Assembly: GCF_963576615.1 (NCBI RefSeq)
Contig: NC_088708.1
Span: 67,062,672-67,126,671, forward strand
DNA from: Watersipora subatra
Lineage: Eukaryota; Bryozoa; Gymnolaemata; Cheilostomatida; Watersiporidae
Reading direction: 5' to 3'
Length of the DNA: 64,000 nt
Position numbers and translations under genes: made by a program. The notes under the pieces were generated by a model, which saw only the letters and a list, made by a program, of their open reading frames with translations, searched no databases and had not been told where the DNA came from. Positions 13,301-25,700 of this stretch are shown here, piece by piece (position 1 is the stretch's first letter; every line of letters begins with the position of its first letter).

Positions 13301-13775
13301 GGTATCGGACTGACGTTGCTCGTGCTAGCTTTGAATTTTAGATCTTGAATGTCTCATCTGCTTTGAATTAAGGCTACTCGCTACCAATTCACCCAGGTTA
13401 TGATTATTTGCTTCTCAAGGGGACGAGTCACTGCACATATTAAAGCTTTCGCTCTCTACTTGCTTGAAAATCTACATTTGAGGAATTTATCACCAGGTAG
13501 TTTATACTGTGTTCTATTAAAGTATTCGATCGATAGATTAATTCAATTTAAATAACATATAGCATGTCGCATTACGTATTACGTATTATAACCTATTGTA
13601 GAATTTAATACAATTTTCTTTTATGCCTATTACCTGAGTAAATAGCTACAGATATTTAGGCATTAATAGAATTGTATATAAACACTAGCTCATCGCTGCT
13701 CTAAATCAAAGCATTGGACACTGGATGGGTTAAAACTTTAACATATATATTACCATAATAGCGGCTGGTCGCTGA
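10362..13775. other. Intergenic region between genes 1 and 2
   Basis: No convincing gene. A doubled 20-nt word (GAGACTGATGGTCAATCAGT) occurs at about 11687-11730. Short open frames near 11709-11960 (Arg/Lys-rich) and 11972-12287 on both strands have no recognisable domain and overlap each other. The right end should hold the gene 2 promoter. Confidence 0.5.
13673..13710 (+). promoter_or_regulatory. Candidate TATA-type core promoter of gene 2
   Basis: A TATATAAA match at about 13675-13682 lies roughly 95 nt upstream of the gene 2 ATG, leaving space for a start site near 13705-13715 and a short unspliced 5' UTR. The other genes show no comparable box. Predicted by pattern only. Confidence 0.4.
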
Positions 13776-16700
13776 ATGGAGGAAGAGGCAAAGAACACTG
13801 TGCCCGACCTGAACGGTTTTAAACTTCACAGTCTACAAAAAAGAGGCAATGAGTCAGGATCTCTTTTACAAGAGAAGGTCGCAGATGAACCAGACACAGA
13901 GATACCTGAAGACCTTGAAGGTAAGCCTTCCAAAGGTTTATAAACCTACTACAGCCCTTGGTATTCATGATCTTGCGTGTGTATCTATGAACAAAGCTGA
14001 CCTTAACGCTTTTTTGCTTCCACTTTTGAAATGGTCAGTTAGGGTTCAAACTTTTTTGTTAATTTCTCTCAACATAGTACGGCCAAACAATATATACACT
14101 AATATATTCCAAAGTAGTGTGTTAAAGCTGCCAAATAGTGCTCAATGAGTGATCAGAGCTTAAATATAAAATTTATTCATGTATGGTTTTACATGAATAA
14201 ATTTTATATACACTAATATATTATATTGCTGCATTTGGGCCATTTGTCTTATACTTTACTGCAATCCATACGAACAGAAAATGTTGTTCAACAATGCCTT
14301 TCTTATAGCCAGTGCGCTACAATACCAATTTAGCCAGGAGGTAAGCTTGAAAATATTTATTTATCCTTTAGATGACCTACAAAAGTGGTTTCGATTTTAT
14401 GACTGATCTGACTCAATATTTGAAATTTAAATGATTTTTAAAACCGCCAATCAGCAACAGCCAGTACACATGTGAAGTCATACACTTTCTTGGTCATATT
14501 TGCAAGATCTGTATTTTATTTCTGATATAGCTTTTTGATAAATTTTTATGTTTAATCAATATTTTCATAGGTGTGTTTTTTGAAACTTAAGAAGTGTATC
14601 ATTGATGCGCCCTATCTCAGCGGATGAACCTAAAATATGTACATCATCATCATATGTACTTCATCTTCTGTTTAAAATACTCTTGTGTTTAACACATAGA
14701 TATCAGCCTCATTAATACCTGTCTCATTCAAAGCTTACTGGATTACTTTTATTCTTGAACGACAGCAAATAAAGGTCAAGGGCGTCCTAAATGTGTAGTA
14801 AATGAACTCTTTTGATTTTTCAACATCATGTTGAGTTGCACGCTCTCTAAGTTTAGTCGGTTAGATACAGCGGATATGATCAGGCCACTTTCAGGGTGAC
14901 AAGCTGATTTTTGTAGAAAAATTCTGCGTTTTTGAACCCATTTAAAAGGTGACTATAATGGCAAGGCTCTTGAGTTCTCTTTGTTCCAATAAATAATGAC
15001 GGGGCTTTTTAAACATACTCTGCTAGGTTGAAAGAAATGCTTCGGGCATTTTAGGACAGCAATAATCTTCAGAGATGTCGGCCTACATTATGAGTCTGGT
15101 TTTTAGTCGAAGTACACTGGGAGGACTACATACCTGAGCCACCGGATGGAGGATGGGGCTGGGTCATAATGATTGCCTCATTTTTCAACAACTTCTTAGT
15201 TGATGGCATCGCTTACTGCTTTGGTGTGTTTCTTGCTGAATACGTCGAATATTTTAACACCAGTGTCGGCAATGTCAGTCTCTCCAGTTCTCTTCTTTGC
15301 GGTTTCTACTTGTTTGTCGGTGAGTGTAATCGTATTTACTTGCCATATTATTATCAATATAAGTTGCTTTTGGATTTCCTATGCATAGCCTAGAGGACCG
15401 CAAAATTTCAAAATATCAAAAGATATATTATATTTATCATAGAATATGGTACGCAATAAGCATCTAAAGAGCAGCTCTAGGCTACTGGTCTAAAACAGCT
15501 GATCTGTGAAGTGCAGGTCGGGGTTCAACTCCAAAAAAGGCCTCTAGTGGTGACAGGAACTAAATCCTGCCTCAAATTGCTCTTTACAACTGGGCATGTC
15601 TCTAGTTGTCGAGGTTCCCTTGTCACTGGACATAGACATGACTAGCCAAGATCATAGAGACATTAATTGCGTCAAAAATGCTCTTAAAACTTGCACAGCC
15701 TCTGCTTGCAGTCAGATAAGAATATGTCTTACTCAATCTTCGAGGAATCGCTCACGCAGACGAGCATCCACGTAGTCCTCCGTATCTACATAAACTTGGA
15801 GTTATCTTCCGCACACAACTTTCAGTGTGTGACCAACAGAGTAATTAGTCTTGATAAGCTGTGAACAAATCCAATAAAAAATTTTTGCGCAATCACTAAA
15901 TGCGTTTATTACGCGACAAGGGTTTGGTTATCGTAGCCTAAAAACATTGAAATATTTATAAAGATCTGTCAACGTATCTTAGTCGCCTCAGTTATTATAT
16001 AGCCTCATGTATTCTAACAAGGCAAAAGCGACTATAATGTTCGTAAAATTGTGAAGCATACTCGAGTAGAATGCAAAGTTCTCATGTGTGCCACAATTGC
16101 GTAACCCTACGTGCAGTAAATCGAAAAGCACCGTAGTTCAATGACTTACAGCTGTAACCAAGATTAGCTCTATTAATTTATTGTAACAGTAATAGATTGA
16201 TTGTTGTTATCTGGTAATTGATTCCTGGCTTGTTTCTGATGCACTGTCAACCAGTAACAGGTAGGGTGCACCTTCCAACTTTCATCAGGTGCGATATTTT
16301 ACTCTAAAAGTTGGTGAATCCAAAGATTTGTGAAACGATAATGCGGAATATGTATTCCACATACCTACCTTTTTAATGTATATATGTCTACCTTCATACA
16401 TGTCTTAAATTTACTAAATATATTCTTGCATTTCTATTGAATATATGTCGACAGTTGTAACACTTGGATGAATAAAATTGTTTCTTCACCCCTGTTACCC
16501 TGAGTAGATGATAATGTCTACCCAAGGTCTGGTCTTCTACCAAAGACCTGGAAGTTTGAGCACTCGCATCAAGATCTTAGCCTTTCCCATTAACATGCTT
16601 TTCTGAAACTGACTTGTGTTGGTTGTTGCCGGTATTCGCACAGACTACATTTGATGTGCACGCGTTTATTACACCCAACTATCTAATGACTACTATGGAA

Positions 16701-19700
16701 TATACTTGCTCTTATATGCCAGTACCTTTCAATCTCCTTTCTGAGTAGCAGATATTTTTTATTGAAAAAATAACTAACTTTTTACATGTTTATCAGTCTG
16801 TTAAACTTGTACTGATACCTTGTATCTACTCCTGTCTTTTTATCAAATATCAGCATTTGTTTTGTTAAATACTCTCATACCTTGTTTCCGCAATACGGAA
16901 ATAAATTCTTATGCTACATATACCTGTTTATTTGTCAGCAAAGTTCATATTTTATATACTCTTAACTTATCGATTCTTTCTGAAAAAGTCTGTACCGCTC
17001 TGTCCAGTATCTCATAAGGTGGTCTTGTAAACTAGTGTCTGGCCACTCTAACGGAACAGTTTTGTTTATTATATTGTGCGTCAGTTCTTTATTCACGTAG
17101 CAAAGCTTTTCTTCCATTCGTAATAGCTCTTTTTGTCTCGTCATTTCACATGCGAATTGCACACCTTTTAGGCTCTCAGTTATTCAAGCAAAGACCCTCA
17201 CTCTTCTGGGATATTTCAATATGGCAGCTCCAAGTTTTTTCTGTTGAAAAACCCTAGCTTTCTACTATTCATCTGAGAAGTGTCATGCAAAGTCTGATCC
17301 AACCGACATCATGTATGCACTGTAAAGATTTGCTCGTAGAATAAATTCAGGCCATGTTTATCAAGCCAGGCTCATGACTTGTTTGTGAAAAGCAGTTGCT
17401 AGCATTGCATAACTAACAACTCAAAAACATAAGCATGGCTAACTATTTTAAAATGAAGATACAAAAGGGTATTATCACGCTCGAAAGATCATGCATATGT
17501 AACTTCATTAGTTTTAGTGATTGCATAAAGTCTAGTCTCAGAGAAATGTTGATTCTATTGAACAAAAGGTCTCACAATGTGTTGAGTTTGGATTTGCACT
17601 CATTTTCTTCCCAAAACTTAATTTTAAAGTCTCTAGAGATGATTAAGGGGCAACTCTAGAATATGTTTATTTTCTATTTATATAGCCAACAAATTGGCAA
17701 AATGTTGCCCAGGAGACCTTTGGTGAAACCTGCCTGTAATTCATCTTAATAATTCTGAGTGTACTTCCTTTCTAAAATCTTCATGCTGCTGGTTTTGCGT
17801 ACATATAACCTGCCACACAATTGTGCTGCCTGCTAAATGTAAAAGGCCGTTCTTTTGAGGAGATACTTTAGATTATCTTGGAGATGAATTGTGCACTACA
17901 TACAACTAGCCATAATAAAGTTATAAATGTTAGCTTGTAACAGCAATGACAAGGTTTATCTGGATTTATTGCGTAGACTCTTATATGAAGGTTATCAAAT
18001 AGCTGTTGCAAAACTCTTTCTATGTCTTTTAAACAAATATGTTGATAAAGTTGATGTAAGGCACTATAATATCCTTATGGTAGTTCTGTTGCAGTGTGAT
18101 CATTTCTTTGCTTGATAATAACATTTTCAAAACATTAGAAGTCATGCCATAAATTCATATAATGATCCAATATTGCTGAATCATTAAGTAAGACTTTATT
18201 ATATTCAAATACTCATTACTTAATTTGTCTCATTCATGTAACTTTCAGTTGTTCACTCTACATTTTGACGACTCTCAGTTAACCCGGTATGACTTTGTAC
18301 GATCGCCATATTGTATAATAACAAACCGCTACAAATTAATACTCGTTTGTCTTTCAAAGAATTGTCTTTCTGCTATAAAATTTTTAAGGCTCATTCTCCA
18401 TTCTAGAGATTCAGCCTAAATAGGCAACATTCAACTTTATTTTATACTGTAAGTTGTTGCAGCAACAGATATATTTGTAGGTTGCGGTTGTTTCCAGCTA
18501 GCAATATATGTCAGTTCACCTATTGAGTATGTTAGTAATATAGTAGTAGATAGAGAGAAGCTATCTCTCACTGTCTGCTAAAAGTTGATTCAAATAAAAC
18601 AAGTAGAAATCCACTCACTGTAAACTCTACCCCGTCTTTCCATCAAATATGCTTGCATTCTAGTATGCTAACAACATTGAGTTCAGTAAGAGTTCTAACA
18701 ACATGGCCAACAAGGTAGTGAACCATTTGATGTCTGTTATTACTTATTACTTGTATATAACCTGATGGAGCATTTTTAAATATTAAATAAAAATTAGTTA
18801 TCCACTTTGCTAAAAAACTGTTCTAAAAAAACTTCTTTAAAAGTACATTTGGGTTGTAATACGTATTGACTTTTTATTTATACTTTTAAAAGAAGCAGTT
18901 TGCATTATCTTGACTTGCACCATTGAGATAAGTGATGTTATAAATTGTTCATTGCACAGAAATGTTTGCAGGACCAGTAGTAGCCGCATTCGTAAACAAG
19001 TGGGGCTGCAGAAAAGTTGGGATAGTTGGAAGTCTGATCGCTACCTCCGCCTTCCTCATCAGCACTTTCTCCCCCAACATCTTTATGTTTCAGTGTACAT
19101 ATGGAATCTTAGGAGGTGAGCTGGTTTCGTTACTTATTTGGCAAGCTCAAAATATGGCAAACAGGTGCTTCTACCGATATCCAATGGCTAGTTGCCATTT
19201 AAACTCTTAGTCCGCTAGCTTGCACAGTCTGTATGTGTAACGCAGTTGGATCACAGTTAATGCAAGAATTTGGCAATTTTTAGTTTGAATTTTGTTCTGT
19301 CAGAAATTTTGGCTTTCTTATCACTCGTGTGGTAGCCGCATTTAGTGACCAAATGTTTCATTTTAAGGATTCGGGTTTGGTCTCATGTACCTACCAGCGG
19401 TGGTCGGAGTTGGCTATTATTTTGAAAAGAAAAGAGCCCTAGCAACTGGCATCGCTGTCTGTGGCACTGGGATAGGTACATTTGCAATGGCACCTCTGGC
19501 AAAGTACACACTAGATGAACTGGATTGGAAGAACTCACATTATGTCCTTGGTAAGTAATTGCTTTACTGGTTGAGCTGAGAGGAAACATATCGTAAGGTC
19601 AGAGCTTCTAGATACAACTGAATCTAGCTACAAGGTGAATGTCACTCTACTTTCAGAATGAACAAAGTTTTTTATGTTTAACCTAATCCGAGCAAGTTTT

Positions 19701-22700
19701 ATATTTCTTGCAGTAAAAAGTATGGGTGCTTCTAGACTGCTATGTATTAGAGACATAATGGTTGCAGGCTTGTGCAGATAACAGATGTAAGCAGTTAAAA
19801 TTAGGGTGCTTTCAGCTAACTTTTGAGAGAGCAGACATTTACTTCTGATTATATTGGGACATAGCTGTGCTGTCTTATTTAATGTCACTAAAATCAATCA
19901 AATATCAAACTCCTTTAAAGCCCAATTTGCAGTCAGGCAGTTTTTTAAGATCAGTACCAGCATGTTATTTACAGTGTATTTCAAAAGCCAACCAAGTTTA
20001 AATGCTCCTATACGCGGGGACAGCAATGATCAATCTCGCAATATCTTCAGCTGTCCTATTTGTGTGATAGCGTATCTCTTCGGTGAATCAGAAAGCAAAA
20101 TTCCATCTCACTACTGACCGTAGATAGATCACAGTCGAGTGCCATCTTATTATGTTATTAAAATCTCCTGGTGCATGCGGCGGACCCCTGTGGTTTCCTG
20201 TCACAGATATATATTATCAATTATATGATCTATTTAATGAATTAAGGAGCCAAAGCTGTTGCAATAGTAATCTGCTGCACACGTTTCACGTACCAGTGAG
20301 GCATGTAGATGATACGTTGTGTCAATTACGTAGGTTTGTCAATTCATTTGTGCCGCTTAAATTCTTGAGAAACAATGCTAAAGTTATGCTGAAGGGTTAG
20401 TGAGTTACTAGGTGATACTTGTATTACATGTTGTATAGGTCACATATGTGTGCGTGTGAACATCTGTGGGGTGTTAGCTTCTTTATTCTTGGTTATTAGC
20501 TGATGTCTTCAAGTTTTTTTGCGTCAAAAGCAGCGAGAACAGCTTTGATTTTTGAATGTGTTTATTTATTTAGGTAAAAAATATTGCACAACCGTAGAAC
20601 AAATATGAACATACTGTGATCAAAAAGCTATAGCCCACAGTTGTATTTTCATGATTTGCTCTCATTATAGGGATTAGGGGATTAGGGATTAAGAGGCTAG
20701 AAATTAAGAAGCTAGGGTTTAGGGAACTTGAGATTAGGGGGCTAGGGATTAGGGGACTATGGATTAGAGAACTAGGGATGAGGGGACTAGAAACTAGGGA
20801 ACTAGGGATTAGAGGAATAGGGATTAGAGAACTAGGAACTAGGGAACTAGGAATTAGGGGACTATGGATTAGGGGACTAGAAATTAGGGGACCAGAAATT
20901 AGAGGAATAAGGATTAGGGGACTAGGGATTAGGAGGCTAGGGATTAGGGTACTATGAATTAGGGAACTAGGGATTAGGAGGCTAGGGATTAGGGTACTAT
21001 GAATTAGGGAACTAGGGATTAGAAGACTATTTATTAGTGGACTAGGGATTAGATGACTAGAGATGAGAGGATTAGGGATTCAGTGACTAGGGATTAAAAT
21101 ACTAGAGATTAGAAGACTAGGAATTAGGGAACTAGGGATTAAGGAGCTAGGGATTAAGAAACTATGCAACAGTACTTCACAACCCTTAAACAATTAACAA
21201 GATACAATCAAGTTTGTTGTGATGGAGAAGAGTATGAACGAGCTACCGCAAATCTGTAAAGAACTCCAAAACTTATGAGTTCTGCAGCTCTTATTACTGA
21301 TTTGTAGAGCAATAGAAGTATACCTCCACCATTGACATGAAGTAGTGACAGATGCTTACTGGTTTCATTTTATGTCAATGCCAGTCAACAGTGTCACATT
21401 TGTCTAGTATATCAAACACATTTCAGCTGGCCTTCTTCTACAAGGATGCGTTTTTTCTGCTCTCATGAGACCTCTGACAGCACGAAGGAAGATAACAAAA
21501 AACAGCTATGACAAATCTGATGATAAAAAGCCACTAACAGATTCAAGGGAGAAACCATCAACCGCAATTAAAAATAGAAGGTACTTGCAAAATCTTTCTC
21601 CCATTTTGTAAGGTATTATATTGTGCATTTACAGCAAGAGTTTGCGCGCGACTCTTTCGAAATGGGTAACGCGATTTTTCGTTTCATAGCTATCAAACAA
21701 GCCCTCGGGATAAGTAAATGAAGTTTCATTTTTTACCGGAGCAGATCTGCTGATATCAACCAGTTTTTATAGTTTAGACTTTGCTTAGACTGTTTATACA
21801 ATTTATGATTGTTAACTTAAGATACTTAACTAAATTGGCCTGGTGCGTACAACACAGGAAGTCACTAGTACTCTACAACAATTATAAAGCAAAGCAAATG
21901 ACCAACAACCAACTCTGTGCCCAAGACATCATTTTATTAATCTGGTCAATTTAGCAAACCTTCATTTTGTCAGTCGGATCAATTCACCCTAATTTTAAAT
22001 ATCATATTATAATTCAATATTAAAGGGACTTTACGCAGTCCAGTCACACACTGAGGGTTGCTGAGAAAGTTGGCTCAGTTCAGAGACTTCATGCTAGCGC
22101 ATTCATTGACACGACACAAAGAAGTTTCAAAGAACTAACTGAGGATATGGCAAGACCCATGTACAGAAAGGACATCTTCTTCAGCGGTTCCATTTGTAAC
22201 ATACCAGGATACAAAACAACAGAAAATAATGGTGACAACGCAGAAAGAGGTGCTAGTGTCATGAGCCTTCCATCAGAGGTGAGTTGCCACAGCAAAATTA
22301 GCTACATATTTTGTCTGCATGCGTTTTACGTTACTTTATTTGTTAGTGCTGTAAAGCTAACTTTAAAACTAAACAAGTATCATGATAAATTTTAGCCAGA
22401 GTTGTTTTAGCTCAGAGTTAAGTCTTAAGAGAGCTTGAATAAGCGCTGCCAGCTCGGCAGTCAGTTGGAACCCTGCAAATGTACCAGGGTTTCAAGGTGA
22501 TGCTGATTGTCATGGTGCTGACTTGCTCATTCCCGGAAAACATGGGTATTGATTTCACTCACAAAAATTGAAGAAAAATCAAAATTTTGTTTTTACGTCT
22601 GAGATTTAGTCCTAGTTTCTCTAAAAATCCAATGGGGTGAGCACCATATTTGTTAAACTCACTAACACAGGTAAAAAACTAATTTACCAAATTTGTGATT

Positions 22701-25700
22701 AAACAAAGTGTTTTAATTGGTAAAGCGATGCATCTAGGTCAAAAACATCTTCAAATGCTGAAGAATACAGCTAAACAGAGACAACTATAAATATTACATA
22801 CTTTGTTATTGAGTGATAATGATATCAATGATATAAAAGTTCTGTTGCCGCTACTGCGCCACCTGGATGGTCATATAACACCGGGTAATACTTAATCAGT
22901 GATAAAAACAGTGCTTCGCTATTAGCCATGATGTTTAGAAAGCTTCACCTGTTAAGTGCATTTAGAGAAAGTTTTGTCAGCAACTCCTTCGCAAAATTTT
23001 AACAGCGTTGAACTTTTGTGATCACCGCCAGCAGCTAATAGTGGTATCCAGAGAGTAGATTCCCATTTCCTTAATGATGCATCGATAAGCCTGGCACCTC
23101 TATTTCGAACTATATGGGAACCACCCATAACAATTATGTTTAAGTTATTTTTATGTGCACTTGTTTCTAAAGAGGCTCACTTTACCAAGACAAAGGTAAA
23201 TTCGTACTAAATGCCAAAAAGCTCAAAAAGACTTCTGCTTAAAAACTTTTGCGACATTTAGAGTAGTACCTCATATAATTGGTGAAACTCTAAACAGCTC
23301 TTATTGTCCATATACGTGTATTGCAAGTTAAATTATCTTTTTCAGAAACCCCATGGAAGGCTTTCCTGTCTAAATTCTCTGCCTAAACCAATGGCCGATG
23401 TTTTGGCAGAGATGCTTGACCTGGACGTCCTTGGCAACAAATCCATGCTTGCATTGTGCCTCGGCAATCTTTTCGGAATGCTTGGATTTTATGTACCTAT
23501 TCTTTTCTCAACAAACAGGGCTATGCAGAAAGGTGTTGACAAAGAGAAGGCTGCATTGCTGCTATCTATCATGGGTAAGAGATGAAAAGTAGTTCCATAA
23601 ACCACTAGTAAAATCTCCCAATGCCTTTTTGCCACTGGTTTTGTGCTGATATTACAAAACTGAAGTCAATTTTTGTTATTTCTGTAAGATATTATTTTTT
23701 CTGTCAGACCAGTGAGTTTTAAAAACTAGATTCAAAAAAGGACAGCTACCAAAACATAGTTACGACTGCTATAATGTAATCTGTATAAGGTCACAGGTGC
23801 TAGCAGGTGCTTGTAGATGTGATCCAGATTCTAGTTCAATTATTGCTAATTGTAAACAGGCTACCTACCACCTCGTTGCCCAACAAAATAACATAAAACA
23901 AACAAGCTTAAAATTGTATTTCTAAAATTGTCAACAGTAGCAGTGGTCTCTCGAGTTTGTTTTAATTGTTTCATGGAATGACTTACCGTCTTCACCTAGT
24001 CATAAATATACATTATTCCTTTTTGACTAACTGTGGTTTCGAACAATCACATTCTGAATATGGACATACTGCGAGCAAAAATATATCTGGCACCTGTTGC
24101 AAATGTTCTAAATCAAAGTTTGAGAAAAATGAGGATCACACACAAAGTGAAAGTGAAACTAATATCAGCTACTAACTTGTAGAAACTACTCAAACCCCTA
24201 GTTTGCAAAAGAAATAATCATTTGATAATCAAATAGGAATTTTAGCTTCAATGTTTTGTTTTTCTCTAGTCTGGCTCACCTGAGAATTAAAAAAAAATAT
24301 AGCACTCTTTTATAATCATACATAATTCAAAATTTTTTAAAGATATGAATAGCTAATTTAAAGATCATCACTAATAAAACATATGAACAAGAAGAACAAA
24401 GTGGTTTATATAAAATGATGAAAACCGATTAAAAAGCTTTGAATGTCTATTTGGAGTATATATAGTGATTTTTTGTTAACAACATTGGTAAGGCTTTAAA
24501 TCATTGTTTAAAGTTTGCTAGATTTTTCCAACATTGATCCAACTTTCAATTTAGTCAGGTTTTATTGATTCATATGCTGAGACCATTTAGCTTGTGGTCC
24601 CAGTTGAACTTGTATCCAATACGTGGCTTGTCAAATGTGAAGAACCCCATACCATTTTTAAATGTGCCTATTTCTATTTTTATTCTCTGTATAACCAAAT
24701 TTTCTTTTCAGGAGTTGCTGTTATTCAGGAGAAGATAATTTCTGTAAAAACTATCTTTTGTTATCAGGTGCTTGCAACACAGTTGGCAGGGTGCTCTCCG
24801 GTCTCATGGTTGTATTCATACCTAAGCTTTCTCCTCTAGCTGTAAACAATGCCAGTATCACCATGGCTGGACTAGCAGTTATGCTTACCCCCTTTTGCAA
24901 CACATTCGGTACAATGGCTCTGGCTATAGCTGCCTATGGTCTATTCGCAGGTAAAAACATGCAATCATGGTTGGTTGAAATACAAATAAATTTCTGTCTA
25001 ACCCACTAAACATTAATTTCTAAGGTAACTGGATAATGTTTTACAGCTTCTAACCAGTCTATAGCTGAATTCGTTTTATATATTTCTATATAATTGCTGC
25101 AAGTTTTATTCAATTATGGTAAAAGCTGATTTGTCAGCAATGCATTATGCGTGAGTATACTAAATATCAACATCACGATGAAGGCGCATGAAAACGTATC
25201 AAGTAGAAAAAATGCAATGCTTATTGGCTAAAACGCTATTTACGGTGTTATGAAGATCATACATTCGTCCAACAACAAAAGTGAAAAAACGTGCCCTCAA
25301 ATTCAGGTTACATATATTCCTCCTTTTCAGCAACGTTTGTTTCTCTCGCACCGATTATTATCTGCGATCTGATCAGCTTGTCCAAGCTGACCAATGCATT
25401 TGGACTTTTGTGTCTTGTCCGAGGATTGACTGCCATACTCGGACCTCCAGTTGAAGGTATACACTGGGTGACTTAACAACGACTAACTCCGCTAGTGGCT
25501 TCGACCAAACTGACAGAAATTAGCCTAATCCGAGTTGTAGACTAACATCTGTATCTCTCGCTCTCTTTCAGCATCTTTCATAGCTCTCTCATCCATCTTA
25601 GTATGTGACGCTGTTGGCCTTGAGAAGCTAACAAATGGCTTTGGACTAATATGTTTGGTGCGAGGGATAGCGGCTATGGCTGGACCACCAATAGAAGGTA

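Noticed and set aside
15478-15540. Functional tRNA gene
   Set aside because: Only the internal promoter words are present; acceptor-stem pairing and anticodon arm are not convincing, so SINE head is the better call.
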